Of a stretch of 64,000 nucleotides of DNA, positions 55,084 to 62,931 are shown in pieces. The notes under the pieces are model-generated. The model was not told where the DNA came from and ran no database searches. It saw only the letters and a list, made by a program, of their open reading frames with translations. The DNA comes from SW10 sp049889835 (GTDB lineage Bacteria > Verrucomicrobiota > Verrucomicrobiia > Verrucomicrobiales > Akkermansiaceae): the NCBI GenBank assembly GCA_049889835.1, contig JBMHCQ010000005.1:1-64000 (forward strand), written 5' to 3'. Each line of letters begins with the position of its first letter. Position 1 is the stretch's first letter. The position numbers and the translations under genes were made by a program.

Positions 55084-56361
55084 TCAGGCGGCATCTTCGC
55101 GCTTTTTCTTTTTCAAGGTCGCAGGCTTGGTCCCCTCCACGTTCGCTCGGTTGAGGGTGACCGATTCAACATCGTCCTGCGAGGGCACTTCGAACATGAT
55201 ATCCAGCATCAGTGACTCAAGAATGGAGCGAAGAGCGCGAGCACCAGTTCCCCGCTCGGTAGCTTTCTCGGCCATCGCTCGGAGGGCATCCTTGTTCACC
55301 TTGAGCTTTACCCCATTGAGGGCGAGTTGCTTTTGATACTGCCTAATGAGCGCATTCTTGGGCTCAGTGAGAATCTGGATGAGTTCGTCCTCAGTGAGTT
55401 TGCGCAAGGAAGTGAGAACCGGCAGCCGACCGACAAATTCGGGGATTAAACCGAAGTGCAGAAGGTCTTCCGGAAGCACTTTCTTCAGGAGACTCGCGTC
55501 ATCGCGCTCTTCCTCATCGTTTTCCGCTCCAGCATTGAAGCCCAGAACACGTTTCCCGAGCCGACGCCGAACAATGTCTTCCATGCCGACAAAGGCGCCA
55601 CCGCAGACGAAGAGAATCTTCTCGGTATTGACCTGGATGTATTCCTGCTGCGGATGCTTCCGACCCCCACCAGGTGGAACATTGCAGACAGAGCCTTCAA
55701 GTATTTTCAAAAGCGCTTGCTGAACGCCTTCTCCCGAAACGTCACGCGTGATCGAAACATTTTCGGTCTTACGCCCGATCTTATCGATCTCGTCCACATA
55801 GATGATACCGCGCTCAGCTCGCTCGACATCGAAGTCGGAAGCCTGCAGCAAACGAAGGATGATATTTTCAACATCCTCCCCCACATAACCGGCTTCGGTC
55901 AAAGTGGTGGCATCGACAATGCAAAAAGGAACATCGAGAACACGCGCAAGCGTCTTGGCGAGGAGGGTCTTGCCCGATCCGGTAGGACCAAGAAGGAGGA
56001 CGTTGGATTTTTCGATTTCAACATCCACAAAATCATCGTCAGCCAATTGATCCTGACGTAGACGCTGGTAGTGATTGTAAACGGCCACCGAAAGGACCCG
56101 CTTGGCGTCTTCCTGACCAATTACGTAGTCATCAAGATGAGCGCAAAGTTCGGCAGGAGTCGGGATCTCACCATCAAGCTCAAGGCTCACACTTTCCGGT
56201 AAATCGGGATCCTGCCCCGCAAGCTCCTTCCGCAGAATGGTCGAGCAGACATCGATGCATTCATTGCAGATGTAGACGCCGGGACCAGCGATGAGCTTTT
56301 TGACCTCCGAGTGGCTTTTACCACAAAAGGAGCACATGGTGAGATTATTCGCGCGAGCCAT
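55084..56361 (-). CDS. clpX: ATP-dependent Clp protease ATP-binding subunit ClpX
   Basis: The 425-aa protein starts at ATG 56361. It has the N-terminal zinc-binding domain (CSFCGKS and CNECIDVC), Walker A LLGPTGSGKT, Walker B GIIYVDEIDKI, the GYVGED pore loop, and the HFGLIPEFVGRLPVLTSL sensor region. ClpX unfolds tagged substrates for ClpP. No clpP or tig gene is adjacent. The C-terminus is extended by a lysine-rich tail. It is monocistronic. Confidence 0.97.
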   Translation of the reverse strand: MARANNLTMCSFCGKSHSEVKKLIAGPGVYICNECIDVCSTILRKELAGQDPDLPESVSLELDGEIPTPAELCAHLDDYVIGQEDAKRVLSVAVYNHYQRLRQDQLADDDFVDVEIEKSNVLLLGPTGSGKTLLAKTLARVLDVPFCIVDATTLTEAGYVGEDVENIILRLLQASDFDVERAERGIIYVDEIDKIGRKTENVSITRDVSGEGVQQALLKILEGSVCNVPPGGGRKHPQQEYIQVNTEKILFVCGGAFVGMEDIVRRRLGKRVLGFNAGAENDEEERDDASLLKKVLPEDLLHFGLIPEFVGRLPVLTSLRKLTEDELIQILTEPKNALIRQYQKQLALNGVKLKVNKDALRAMAEKATERGTGARALRSILESLMLDIMFEVPSQDDVESVTLNRANVEGTKPATLKKKKREDAA

Positions 56362-56720
56362 AAAAGGTGTTGCTTATGGAGAAATCCTAACACCTCAGCG
56401 AAGAGCTGTCTTGTGAATTTTCGGGGGCACTCGATCTGGAAGTATCTGAAGGTTCTCCCGTAAGCACGCAGAACAACTTTCCTGATTCCATTGTTTTGCC
56501 AAAACCCCGAGGAGAATCGGGTCAGGTCTCGGCGGGAATGCACCCACGATGCCTTATGCCTTTCCCGACTCCGGGCTTCTTGGACAACGCCATCACAATT
56601 TGACCCAGGGCGTGACCTTCGGACACCGCGTGAAGACTTTAAGATTCACGTCATCTTCTCCAGCATGGTCGAGAAGATCACACTCACAGCATCATTCTCC
56701 GACGAAAGTGTGATTTCCCG
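56362..56720. other. 359-bp stretch without a supported gene
   Basis: This lies between the clpX start and the zinc permease stop, both on the minus strand. It must contain the clpX promoter. A short plus-strand frame from ATG 56550 (MPYAFPDSGLLGQRHHN) and a longer one from 56491 exist, but neither shows a ribosome site, family motif or consistent composition. I see no RNA feature or insertion sequence. Confidence 0.4.
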
Positions 56721-57533
56721 CTACGCTCTCTTTCGTCTAAAGAGCACCGAAAGAAGGAACGCCCCGGTCAATACAACCGTAATACTGGCTCCCGCCGGCT
56801 GGTCAAAATAGTAACTCGCCAGGAGTCCTGCCGCACAGCCAACGGCCCCGACGAGTCCGCTTACCAGAAAAAGCTGATCCGGAGTTTTCACGAAAGAGCG
56901 CGCAATGGCGGCAGGAGTCACGATCAGCCCCACCGCGAGGACGCAACCAACCGCCTGTAAGGTGGTAATGAGAACAAGGATGAGAATGATGAAACTGAGG
57001 TATTCAAGCACCCGGGTCTTGATCCCGAGACTGGCGGCCACTTCGGGATCGAAAAGATGAGCCACCAAGGCACGGCGGTAGAGCGTAAAAAAACTGACTG
57101 CGATCAGTCCAACGACGAGACTCATCTGCAGATCAAGATCAGAAAGTGCGATGATATTTCCAAGAAGCCACTTCTCGAGTTCCTGATTCGAGCCTACATA
57201 ATTGAGAGTGATAATCCCGACCGCAAAGGCTCCGGTGTAAAGAACAGCCAACACAGTTTCATCATGGATTTTAGAAACTTTGGAAAGCAAGATGGTGAGA
57301 ACTCCGATGATGATGGCGGCAACAAGCGCTCCCAGAAAGGCAGTCAGCACGGTGAGGGTAAAAAGCAAGGTGGCGATGGCCACTCCAGGAAGAAGGGAGT
57401 GACTAAAGGCAGCGAGCTTGAGCGGACTCCGGTGCAGCAGCACAAAGGAACTGGTGTAACCATTCACGTAACCAATGATGACCGAAGCCAAAAAGGCCCG
57501 TTGATAAAGATTAAGCTCGAAAAAATCCGTCAT
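56721..57533 (-). CDS. znuB: Zinc/manganese ABC transporter permease (ZnuB-like)
   Basis: The 270-aa protein starts at ATG 57533, overlapping the ATPase stop by 4 bp. About eight hydrophobic helices follow the ABC-3 family pattern, with FVLLHRSPLKLAAFSHSLLPGVA near the N-terminus and LTTLQAVGCVLAVGLIVTPAAIA as the conserved loop. It is the membrane channel of the metal importer. It is the last gene of the zinc operon. Confidence 0.9.
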   Translation of the reverse strand: MTDFFELNLYQRAFLASVIIGYVNGYTSSFVLLHRSPLKLAAFSHSLLPGVAIATLLFTLTVLTAFLGALVAAIIIGVLTILLSKVSKIHDETVLAVLYTGAFAVGIITLNYVGSNQELEKWLLGNIIALSDLDLQMSLVVGLIAVSFFTLYRRALVAHLFDPEVAASLGIKTRVLEYLSFIILILVLITTLQAVGCVLAVGLIVTPAAIARSFVKTPDQLFLVSGLVGAVGCAAGLLASYYFDQPAGASITVVLTGAFLLSVLFRRKRA

Positions 57534-58303
57534 GAGCAGCAGTCGTCTGGGGTTGCCGCAGTCACCGGATGGGAGTGCTGGGGGTGGCAGGCATGAAGAA
57601 TGGCTTTCACTTCCTGACTTTCCATGACCTCTTGAGCCTCTCCACTGATGACCTGCTTTTGATTAAGAACAAGGGCATGCGTGAAGATGTCAGTCACGCT
57701 CTCAAGCTGGTGGTGGGAAGCGATGATGAGATGTCCACTTTCTGAAAGCTCAATCATACTGGTGGCGAGATGACAGCGGCTCTCGATATCAAGGCCATTG
57801 AACGGTTCATCAAGAAGAAGCACATGGGCTTCCTGAGCAAGCGCACGCGCAATGTAAGTGCGTTGTTGCTGGCCACCGGAGAGTTGGTCGATCTGGCGAT
57901 CGGCGATATCCTCAAGCTTCATACGCGCAATGGCAGCTTCTGTCTTTTCACGATCAATGACGCCGAATTTGCGAAAATGACCGAGGTGCGGGAAGCGGCC
58001 CATTTCCACCACATCGCGAACCCGGAGCGGAAAGTTCTGTTGGTGATGATCGACTTGCGGGAGGTAGGCGATCTCACGGCGTGATTGCACGATGGGCGCA
58101 CCACGCCAATTGAGTGTTCCTCCTTGCGGCTTAAGCAGGCCGGCCAGAAGGCGAATCAAAGTCGATTTCCCCGCCCCGTTCGGCCCGAGAAGAGCAAGGC
58201 GTTGACAACACTGGGCCGATACGTTTACGCCTTCGAGCGCGATTTTTTTCCCGTAGGAATATTCGACGCCCGAGAGCTCTAAAAGATGGGGCTCGTGACT
58301 CAT
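57530..58303 (-). CDS. znuC: Zinc/manganese ABC transporter ATPase (ZnuC-like)
   Basis: 257 aa from ATG 58303 (MSHEPHLLEL), which overlaps the upstream gene's stop by 4 bp. Motifs: Walker A GPNGAGKST, Q-loop LPQVDHHQQ, signature QLSGGQQQRTYIARALAQ, Walker B VLLLDEPF and switch His ASHHQL. The C-terminus has extra His/Cys residues (HACHPQHSHP, DDCCS) that could bind metal, a feature not usual in the family. It powers the permease. Confidence 0.9.
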   Translation of the reverse strand: MSHEPHLLELSGVEYSYGKKIALEGVNVSAQCCQRLALLGPNGAGKSTLIRLLAGLLKPQGGTLNWRGAPIVQSRREIAYLPQVDHHQQNFPLRVRDVVEMGRFPHLGHFRKFGVIDREKTEAAIARMKLEDIADRQIDQLSGGQQQRTYIARALAQEAHVLLLDEPFNGLDIESRCHLATSMIELSESGHLIIASHHQLESVTDIFTHALVLNQKQVISGEAQEVMESQEVKAILHACHPQHSHPVTAATPDDCCS

Positions 58304-58704
58304 GGGGTGATTGTAATTTCTCCAACTGCGGTGCCTCCATATCCCCAAAAAACTTGTGAGATAGTTTCCTCACCTTCCGGCATGATCTCAACAAGCGCGG
58401 CTGACTCGGGAGTGCCCTCCGGCCAGGTGATCAGAATATCGATTGGGGAACCGGAGTCAAAAGTGACTTCTTTTTCATCTTCCCCCTTTTTAAAAAAGGT
58501 CGCACCAATAGTCGCCTGCTCAAATGGATAGCCGCAGCGGATGACAACGACCGCCGAAACTGCTTCGCCAGAACTTTTGTCTTCGGCAGGTTTCTCAACC
58601 TGCTGCTCAACGGGTTCTGGATTCAGAATCTTCGCCAAGGGAAAGGCAAGCGCGACCAAAGGAACCAGTGCGCAGAAGGTCGCCAAAAGAGGTGAACGCG
58701 TCAT
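58300..58704 (-). CDS. Exported protein of unknown function in the zinc operon
   Basis: The 134-aa protein starts at ATG 58704, overlapping the ZnuA-like stop by 4 bp, and its own stop overlaps the ATPase start. An N-terminal hydrophobic segment (residues 7-27) acts as signal or anchor. The remainder (about 50-134) looks beta-rich (AVVVIRCGYPFEQATIGATFF, VTFDSGSPIDILITWPEGTP). It has one Cys and no His cluster. I do not recognise a family. Its position between binding protein and ATPase genes suggests a role in metal import or OM-IM coupling. Confidence 0.75.
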   Translation of the reverse strand: MTRSPLLATFCALVPLVALAFPLAKILNPEPVEQQVEKPAEDKSSGEAVSAVVVIRCGYPFEQATIGATFFKKGEDEKEVTFDSGSPIDILITWPEGTPESAALVEIMPEGEETISQVFWGYGGTAVGEITITP

Positions 58705-59570
58705 TTACGAAGCCCATTAACAATGTGGCTCACATTTCCGCGAATCATTTTTTCGTAGCTTGCCACCGCGCCATCGGCAACGATTGGTTTCCCAAGCGTG
58801 GAGCCGGTCTCCCGTGCGATCTGTTTAAGAATCTTTGGGTTGGAGAGCATCTCGGGAAAAATCGTCGGAATTTCGGCATCACGCACGTCTTTGATCGAGG
58901 TCGCGAGCTGCTTTGCCGGGACTTCGCCATCAGCATTCAGCCCTTGCACGTAGGTTGCCTTAAAGCCGTATGCTTTACAGAAATAGCCAAAGGCTGCGTG
59001 CGCAGTCACGAGGTGGCGCTTCCCCCGCGGGATAGTGGCGACTTGTGCCTTCACCCACCCGTCAAGGGCGCGGAGGCGAGCTGCGGCCGCTTTGGCTCGT
59101 GCGGCGTAATGCCCCTTCCCTTCAGGATCGGCTGCCGTGAGCTTTTTCTCAATCACCCGCACCGCACGCTCCATGTGGCGCACATTGTGCCACCAATGAG
59201 GGTCGATTCCGCCCATCGCATGGGTCGGACAACAGGCATAGATTTGATCCTTCTTGGAGATCTTTTGCGAAGGAATAGTGCGGCCAACCTCAACAATAAT
59301 TTGGCCGCCATTGAGTGAATCCTCAAGATCACCCAAATAAGTCTCAATCTTTTTCCCTGAAGCGAAAATAAGTTTCACCTTCCCCATTTTTCTCAAATCT
59401 GACGGGCGAGGCTCAAACTCGTGAACGCTCATGCCAGGCTTGCCCACTTCAACAACCGAGACCCTCTCGCCACCCACCTGCTTCACCATATCGGTGAGCA
59501 GAGGATGGAGAGAAGCCACTTCAATCGCTTGCGCTCCAAAAGAAAAGAGGACAAAGAGAAGGTATCTCAT
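58701..59570 (-). CDS. znuA: Zinc ABC transporter substrate-binding protein (ZnuA/TroA-like)
   Basis: The 289-aa protein starts at ATG 59570 with a signal peptide (MRYLLFVLFSFGAQA). The cluster A-I fold is indicated by ASLHPLLTDMVKQVGGERV, SVHEFEPRPSDLR, DPHWWHNVRHM and VTAHAAFGYFCKAYGF. The three metal-binding His are in VHEF, DPHWW and TAHAAF, with Glu/Asp in FPEML. A short Cys/His loop (YACCPTHAMGGIDPH) stands in for the longer His loop of ZnuA. It delivers zinc to the permease. Confidence 0.9.
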   Translation of the reverse strand: MRYLLFVLFSFGAQAIEVASLHPLLTDMVKQVGGERVSVVEVGKPGMSVHEFEPRPSDLRKMGKVKLIFASGKKIETYLGDLEDSLNGGQIIVEVGRTIPSQKISKKDQIYACCPTHAMGGIDPHWWHNVRHMERAVRVIEKKLTAADPEGKGHYAARAKAAAARLRALDGWVKAQVATIPRGKRHLVTAHAAFGYFCKAYGFKATYVQGLNADGEVPAKQLATSIKDVRDAEIPTIFPEMLSNPKILKQIARETGSTLGKPIVADGAVASYEKMIRGNVSHIVNGLRK

Positions 59571-59582
59571 GAGATCACGATA

Positions 59583-60755
59583 TTACCGTACTTCGCCACG
59601 ACCGAAGTCATAGCTGAACTGCAGCCAGATACTGTCTTCGGATCCCTCTTCCAGCTTGTCGTGATTATATTGCAATCGGACCCTCGCCAGTGACTCATCG
59701 GAAATCTGGAGGGCACGTGTTGCCGCTAAAGAGTAACGCTCGCGACCGTGAATCGCAAATTCATACTCATCTTCATGAAGACCTGCCTCAACTTCGTTGA
59801 TCCGGTCGTAGCGGAAATCAAAGCGCCAATCTTTATTCAATTCATAGGCTGCAAAAAGCATCCAACCGATGTGGCTTGCATCTTCGCCAACTTCATACAC
59901 CACATTGCGGTGGAAAAACTCAGCCCCAGCAGAGAAACTTTGGCCTCCTGGCTCGAGACCATTCTCCCGCCAAGCGAAGGCATAATCAGCCGAAAACACT
60001 TCACTCTCACCACCATCATAGGCGTTGTCACCTTGAGCGAGATTCAATCCAAAGCGATGTTGGTTAAAGTCATTTTGATTGAAGCCAACCAAAGCGTTCA
60101 CAGTCCAAAAAGTGTCATTAAAATAAGCATTTTCAGCACCTTCTTCGTGACCGTGCTCCTCCTCAATCTCATCGCCATCATGGTTTTCCTCTTCTCCGTG
60201 ATGGTCTTCCTCTTCTCCGTGATGGTCATGAACAACGGCGTTTCCAAAACTTCCGTTCAACACGAAAAAACCCTGGTCGAACTCTTTGCTCCAAGAAAGC
60301 TCTCCACCTTCAGTAAATAACCCTTCTTCACCGAGGAAAGTTGAAGTGGAAAGGTTGGCATCCACAAAATTCCAAGAGTGTAAATGACGATTATTTTGCG
60401 ATCCAAAGCGATTCAAGAAACGCCCCCCTCTGACTTCCAGATCAAATGGAAGGTCGACAAGCTTTAGGAAGCCTTCTTCCCACTCGGCATCGAGATCTCC
60501 GGCAGAATCAGTGAACGCAGTGACGTTTACAAACCCCTTAAGCCATTCGTCAAGATGCAGGTTCATCCCCATTTCGAGTGCTTGAATTCCAACTTCATCA
60601 AGTGGATCATGGGCATGGGCCGCAAGCTCAGAAATAGAGTCTGCAGAAGTCGTTCCCCCGACAGCAGTAAAATGAAGAGTTGGCTCAATTTTGATTTCGG
60701 CAGAAACGGAGGACACCGCCCCCAGAGCTAGAAGGTATGTCAGTGTATTTCGCAT
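59583..60755 (-). CDS. Outer-membrane beta-barrel with His-rich loop (putative zinc porin)
   Basis: 390 aa from ATG 60755; ATG 60773 lies inside a repeated TTGCAT element. It has a signal peptide (about residues 1-20, cleavage SVSAEI). The body has alternating aromatic/hydrophobic strands typical of a barrel and ends IWLQFSYDFGRGEVR. A central loop (about residues 180-215) is packed with His/Asp/Glu: two 7-residue repeats HHGEEED/HHGEEEN, then HGHEEGAENAY. There is no TonB plug. It lies 12 bp upstream of znuA as the first gene of the operon, so it may supply zinc to the periplasm. Confidence 0.85.
   Translation of the reverse strand: MRNTLTYLLALGAVSSVSAEIKIEPTLHFTAVGGTTSADSISELAAHAHDPLDEVGIQALEMGMNLHLDEWLKGFVNVTAFTDSAGDLDAEWEEGFLKLVDLPFDLEVRGGRFLNRFGSQNNRHLHSWNFVDANLSTSTFLGEEGLFTEGGELSWSKEFDQGFFVLNGSFGNAVVHDHHGEEEDHHGEEENHDGDEIEEEHGHEEGAENAYFNDTFWTVNALVGFNQNDFNQHRFGLNLAQGDNAYDGGESEVFSADYAFAWRENGLEPGGQSFSAGAEFFHRNVVYEVGEDASHIGWMLFAAYELNKDWRFDFRYDRINEVEAGLHEDEYEFAIHGRERYSLAATRALQISDESLARVRLQYNHDKLEEGSEDSIWLQFSYDFGRGEVR
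60186..60227 (-). repeat. Two perfect 21-bp tandem repeats coding the His-rich loop
   Basis: Copies at 60186-60206 and 60207-60227 are identical and encode two consecutive HHGEEE-type heptapeptides in the outer-membrane protein. Copy number could vary by slippage without breaking the reading frame. Confidence 0.85.
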
Positions 60756-60767
60756 TGCGCAACTAAT

Positions 60768-60816
60768 TTGCATTAAGGGGCGCGGCTGTCAATTTTTTAT
60801 TGCATAATAATTGCAT
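60768..60816. promoter_or_regulatory. Candidate metal-responsive operator: three TTGCAT direct repeats
   Basis: TTGCAT occurs at 60768-60773, 60800-60805 and 60811-60816. The latter two are 11 bp apart, about one helical turn. On the minus strand they read ATGCAA upstream of the zinc operon. The arrangement suggests binding by a Zur/Fur-type dimer, but no consensus for this phylum was available to compare. Confidence 0.45.
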
Positions 60817-60885
60817 TAATAGCCTCTTCAGCCAATTAAGAATATTATGTTATTTTGAATATTGTTTTTTTGAACAGTTTTTCCA

Positions 60886-60915
60886 TTGACGCGATAGTGT
60901 TCACCCGTGCATAAT
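60886..60915 (+). promoter_or_regulatory. recA promoter with a degenerate LexA-like site
   Basis: A -35 element TTGACG (60886-60891) and a -10 element CATAAT (60910-60915) are separated by 18 bp. Overlapping the -10 is TGTTC-ACCC-GTGCA (60898-60911), which keeps the left half of the TGTTC-N4-GAACA LexA motif reported for Verrucomicrobia but only 3 of 5 bases in the right half. SOS control is therefore possible but weakly supported. Confidence 0.45.
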
Positions 60916-60942
60916 TGACCGCGAAATTAAACAAGCATTGTC

Positions 60943-62031
60943 ATGAGTACCACCGCTAGTAAAACTGCCGCCATGTCCGATAAGAAAACCAAGGGTCCAG
61001 CTTCTTCGGCTGCCGATAAAGGAGCTGACAAACTCGCCGAAGCCCGGAAAAAGAATCTCGATCTCGCGATCACCTCCATTCAAAAAGATTTTGGTGAAGC
61101 CGCCATCATGCGTCTCGGCGATGACAAGCGCATGGATGTCGATTCCATCCCCACCGGGAACTTGCTAATCGATCGTGCACTTGGAGTCGGCGGCTTTCCC
61201 CGTGGCCGAATCATCGAGGTCTTCGGGCCAGAATCTTCGGGTAAGACCACTCTCACTCTCACGGTCATTGCTCAGGCTCAAAAGGCAGGCGGTCTCGCTG
61301 CCTTCGTCGATGTCGAGCACGCTCTCGACCCTCAGTATGCCAAGCGTCTTGGCGTTAATCTCGACGACCTCCTGATCTCCCAGCCCTCTTCCGGTGAAGA
61401 AGCCCTCCAAATTGTGGAAACTCTCGTGCGTTCCAACGCACTTGACGTCGTTGTCCTCGACTCCGTTGCTGCGCTCGTCACCAAGCAGGAACTTGCCGGA
61501 GAAATCGGAGATTCCACGGTGGGAACACAAGCGCGCCTGATGAGTGCCGCCATGCGAAAGCTCACTGGATTTATCTCCAAGGCCCGCACAACCTGTATCT
61601 TCACCAACCAGATTCGTGAGAAAATTGGCGTCATGTTCGGCAGCCCCGAAACCACTCCCGGTGGCCGCGCTCTCAAGTTCTTCTCTTCCGTTCGAGTCGA
61701 CATCCGCCGAATCGGCCAGATCAAATCCACTGACGGAACCGTTCAGGGAAGCCGCACCAAGATCAAGGTCGTTAAAAACAAAGTCGCTCCCCCGTTCACC
61801 GAGGCAGAGTTTGACATCATGTATAACGAGGGAATTTCTTCCGCCGGGTCCCTTCTCGATCTCGCACAAGAATTCGACATTATTCAAAAACGTGGAAGCT
61901 GGTTCAGCTATGATGGATCCCAACTCGCGCAAGGACGTGATGCCGCCAAAGCCGCTTTGAAAGCAGACGAATCCCTCTACACCGAAGTCGAAGACAAGGT
62001 GAAAGAGAAACTCGCCGAAGCAAATGGCTAA
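60943..62031 (+). CDS. recA: Recombinase RecA
   Basis: The 362-aa protein starts at ATG 60943. It binds single-stranded DNA, drives strand exchange and triggers LexA cleavage. Walker A is GPESSGKTT, Walker B VVVLDSVAAL; the L1/L2 regions (EIGDSTVGTQARLMS, FTNQIREKIGVMFGSPETTPGGRALKF) are intact. It has a 30-residue Ala/Lys/Ser-rich N-terminal extension before the core (ARKKNLDLAITSIQKDFG). It is monocistronic with its own promoter and terminator. Confidence 0.97.
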   Translation: MSTTASKTAAMSDKKTKGPASSAADKGADKLAEARKKNLDLAITSIQKDFGEAAIMRLGDDKRMDVDSIPTGNLLIDRALGVGGFPRGRIIEVFGPESSGKTTLTLTVIAQAQKAGGLAAFVDVEHALDPQYAKRLGVNLDDLLISQPSSGEEALQIVETLVRSNALDVVVLDSVAALVTKQELAGEIGDSTVGTQARLMSAAMRKLTGFISKARTTCIFTNQIREKIGVMFGSPETTPGGRALKFFSSVRVDIRRIGQIKSTDGTVQGSRTKIKVVKNKVAPPFTEAEFDIMYNEGISSAGSLLDLAQEFDIIQKRGSWFSYDGSQLAQGRDAAKAALKADESLYTEVEDKVKEKLAEANG

Positions 62032-62070
62032 AATGCTCGGCACACAGCTTTCCAACATTGTCTTCTTTTG

Positions 62071-62106
62071 AACGGTCGCCGCTTCCGGAAGCGGCGGCCG
62101 TTCTCT
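62071..62106 (+). terminator. Intrinsic terminator downstream of recA
   Basis: The long stem AACGG-T-CGCCGCTTC pairs with GAAGCGGCG-GCCGTT around CG, then CTCTTTT. It lies 39 bp past the recA stop. Confidence 0.9.
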
Positions 62107-62144
62107 TTTGAGGGAGTCCTTTTTATCGCTTAAATCAATTCGAT

Positions 62145-62150
62145 TATAAT
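62145..62150 (+). promoter_or_regulatory. Possible -10 element upstream of the gcvP relic/Nudix gene
   Basis: A perfect TATAAT is present. The -35 region (TTTATC, 17 bp upstream) is weak, so promoter activity is uncertain. Confidence 0.3.
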
Positions 62151-62176
62151 CTGACGGTCGCTCCAAAATTGCCAAC

Positions 62177-62388
62177 GTGAGCAAGGGAGTTCAAAAATTC
62201 CCGCACATCGCCGAGATGGCCTTCTCAGAAGAATGGGACCATCCCTCCTCTCGTGAGAAAGCCGCATTCCCGGTGCTGCCACTTCGTATGCACAAGTTCT
62301 GGCCAGTCGTCGCTCGGGTCGATAGTGTCCACGGAAACCGCAACCGGGTTTGCACCTGCAACACCGCCAAACAATATGCCTCATCCCA
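62177..62388 (+). pseudogene. gcvP: Decayed 3' fragment of glycine dehydrogenase (gcvP)
   Basis: The plus-strand frame through 62195-62375 encodes PHIAEMAFSEEWDHPSSREK, then a FWPVVARVDSVHGNRN segment and VCTC. This matches the conserved C-terminus of the P protein of the glycine cleavage system (SEEWD.PYSRE.AAFP...KFWP.VGRVD..YGDRNLVC.C). Only about 60 of roughly 950 codons remain. No gcvP body, gcvT or gcvH is upstream; recA is there instead. The match breaks off at the left end, and several conserved residues (GRVD to ARVD, GDRN to GNRN) have drifted. It overlaps the start of the Nudix gene. Confidence 0.8.
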
Positions 62389-62921
62389 AGCTTCCACCTC
62401 ACCACTCTGTTCCCGACTGGAAATCCTGGCAGCCCGAAATCGAGGCGACCCTCATGTTTATTCATCAAGGCAGCCGTGTGCTTCTCATTGAAAAGCTACG
62501 CGGAATCGGAAAAGGAAAAATCAACGGCCCCGGTGGAAAAATCGATCCGGGCGAAACGCCTGAGCAATGCGTCATCCGTGAGGTTCAGGAGGAACTGCAC
62601 ATCACAGCTCTCGATCCCATTAAGCGAGGAGAACTCTTTTTTGTCATGTCGGACCTCCCAGACATTCACTGCCACCTCTACACCGCGACTCAATTCGAAG
62701 GCACTCCCACTGCCACCGATGAAGCTATCCCCTACTGGTGCGAGATTTCCGAGATTCCTTTCGAAAAGATGTGGGAGGACGACTCCTACTGGCTTCCCCA
62801 AGCTCTTAACGGCGAAACTTTCGACGCCCGCTTCCTCTTCGAGGAAGAAAAGATCATCTGGGATGACGTGTTCTTTGGCGAAGAGTCAGCAAATCGCTGG
62901 CGTGGCCATGTCGTGAAGTAA
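62376..62921 (+). CDS. Nudix hydrolase (MutT/MTH1-like)
   Basis: 181 aa from ATG 62376 (MPHPKLPPHHSVPDW). The Nudix box GGKIDPGETPEQCVIREVQEELHI follows the G-x5-E-x7-REUxEExGU pattern apart from its last Gly. Flanking elements (IEKLRGIGKGKINGPGGK; TDEAIPYWCEISEIPFEKMW) resemble MTH1-type oxidised nucleotide phosphatases. It should hydrolyse a nucleoside diphosphate-linked compound such as 8-oxo-dGTP. The upstream gcvP relic provides its leader. Confidence 0.9.
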   Translation: MPHPKLPPHHSVPDWKSWQPEIEATLMFIHQGSRVLLIEKLRGIGKGKINGPGGKIDPGETPEQCVIREVQEELHITALDPIKRGELFFVMSDLPDIHCHLYTATQFEGTPTATDEAIPYWCEISEIPFEKMWEDDSYWLPQALNGETFDARFLFEEEKIIWDDVFFGEESANRWRGHVVK

Positions 62922-62931
62922 AATCCTAGGC

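Noticed and set aside
56491..56811. 106-aa plus-strand frame
   Set aside because: It overlaps the zinc permease 3' end and lacks a ribosome site and any family pattern.
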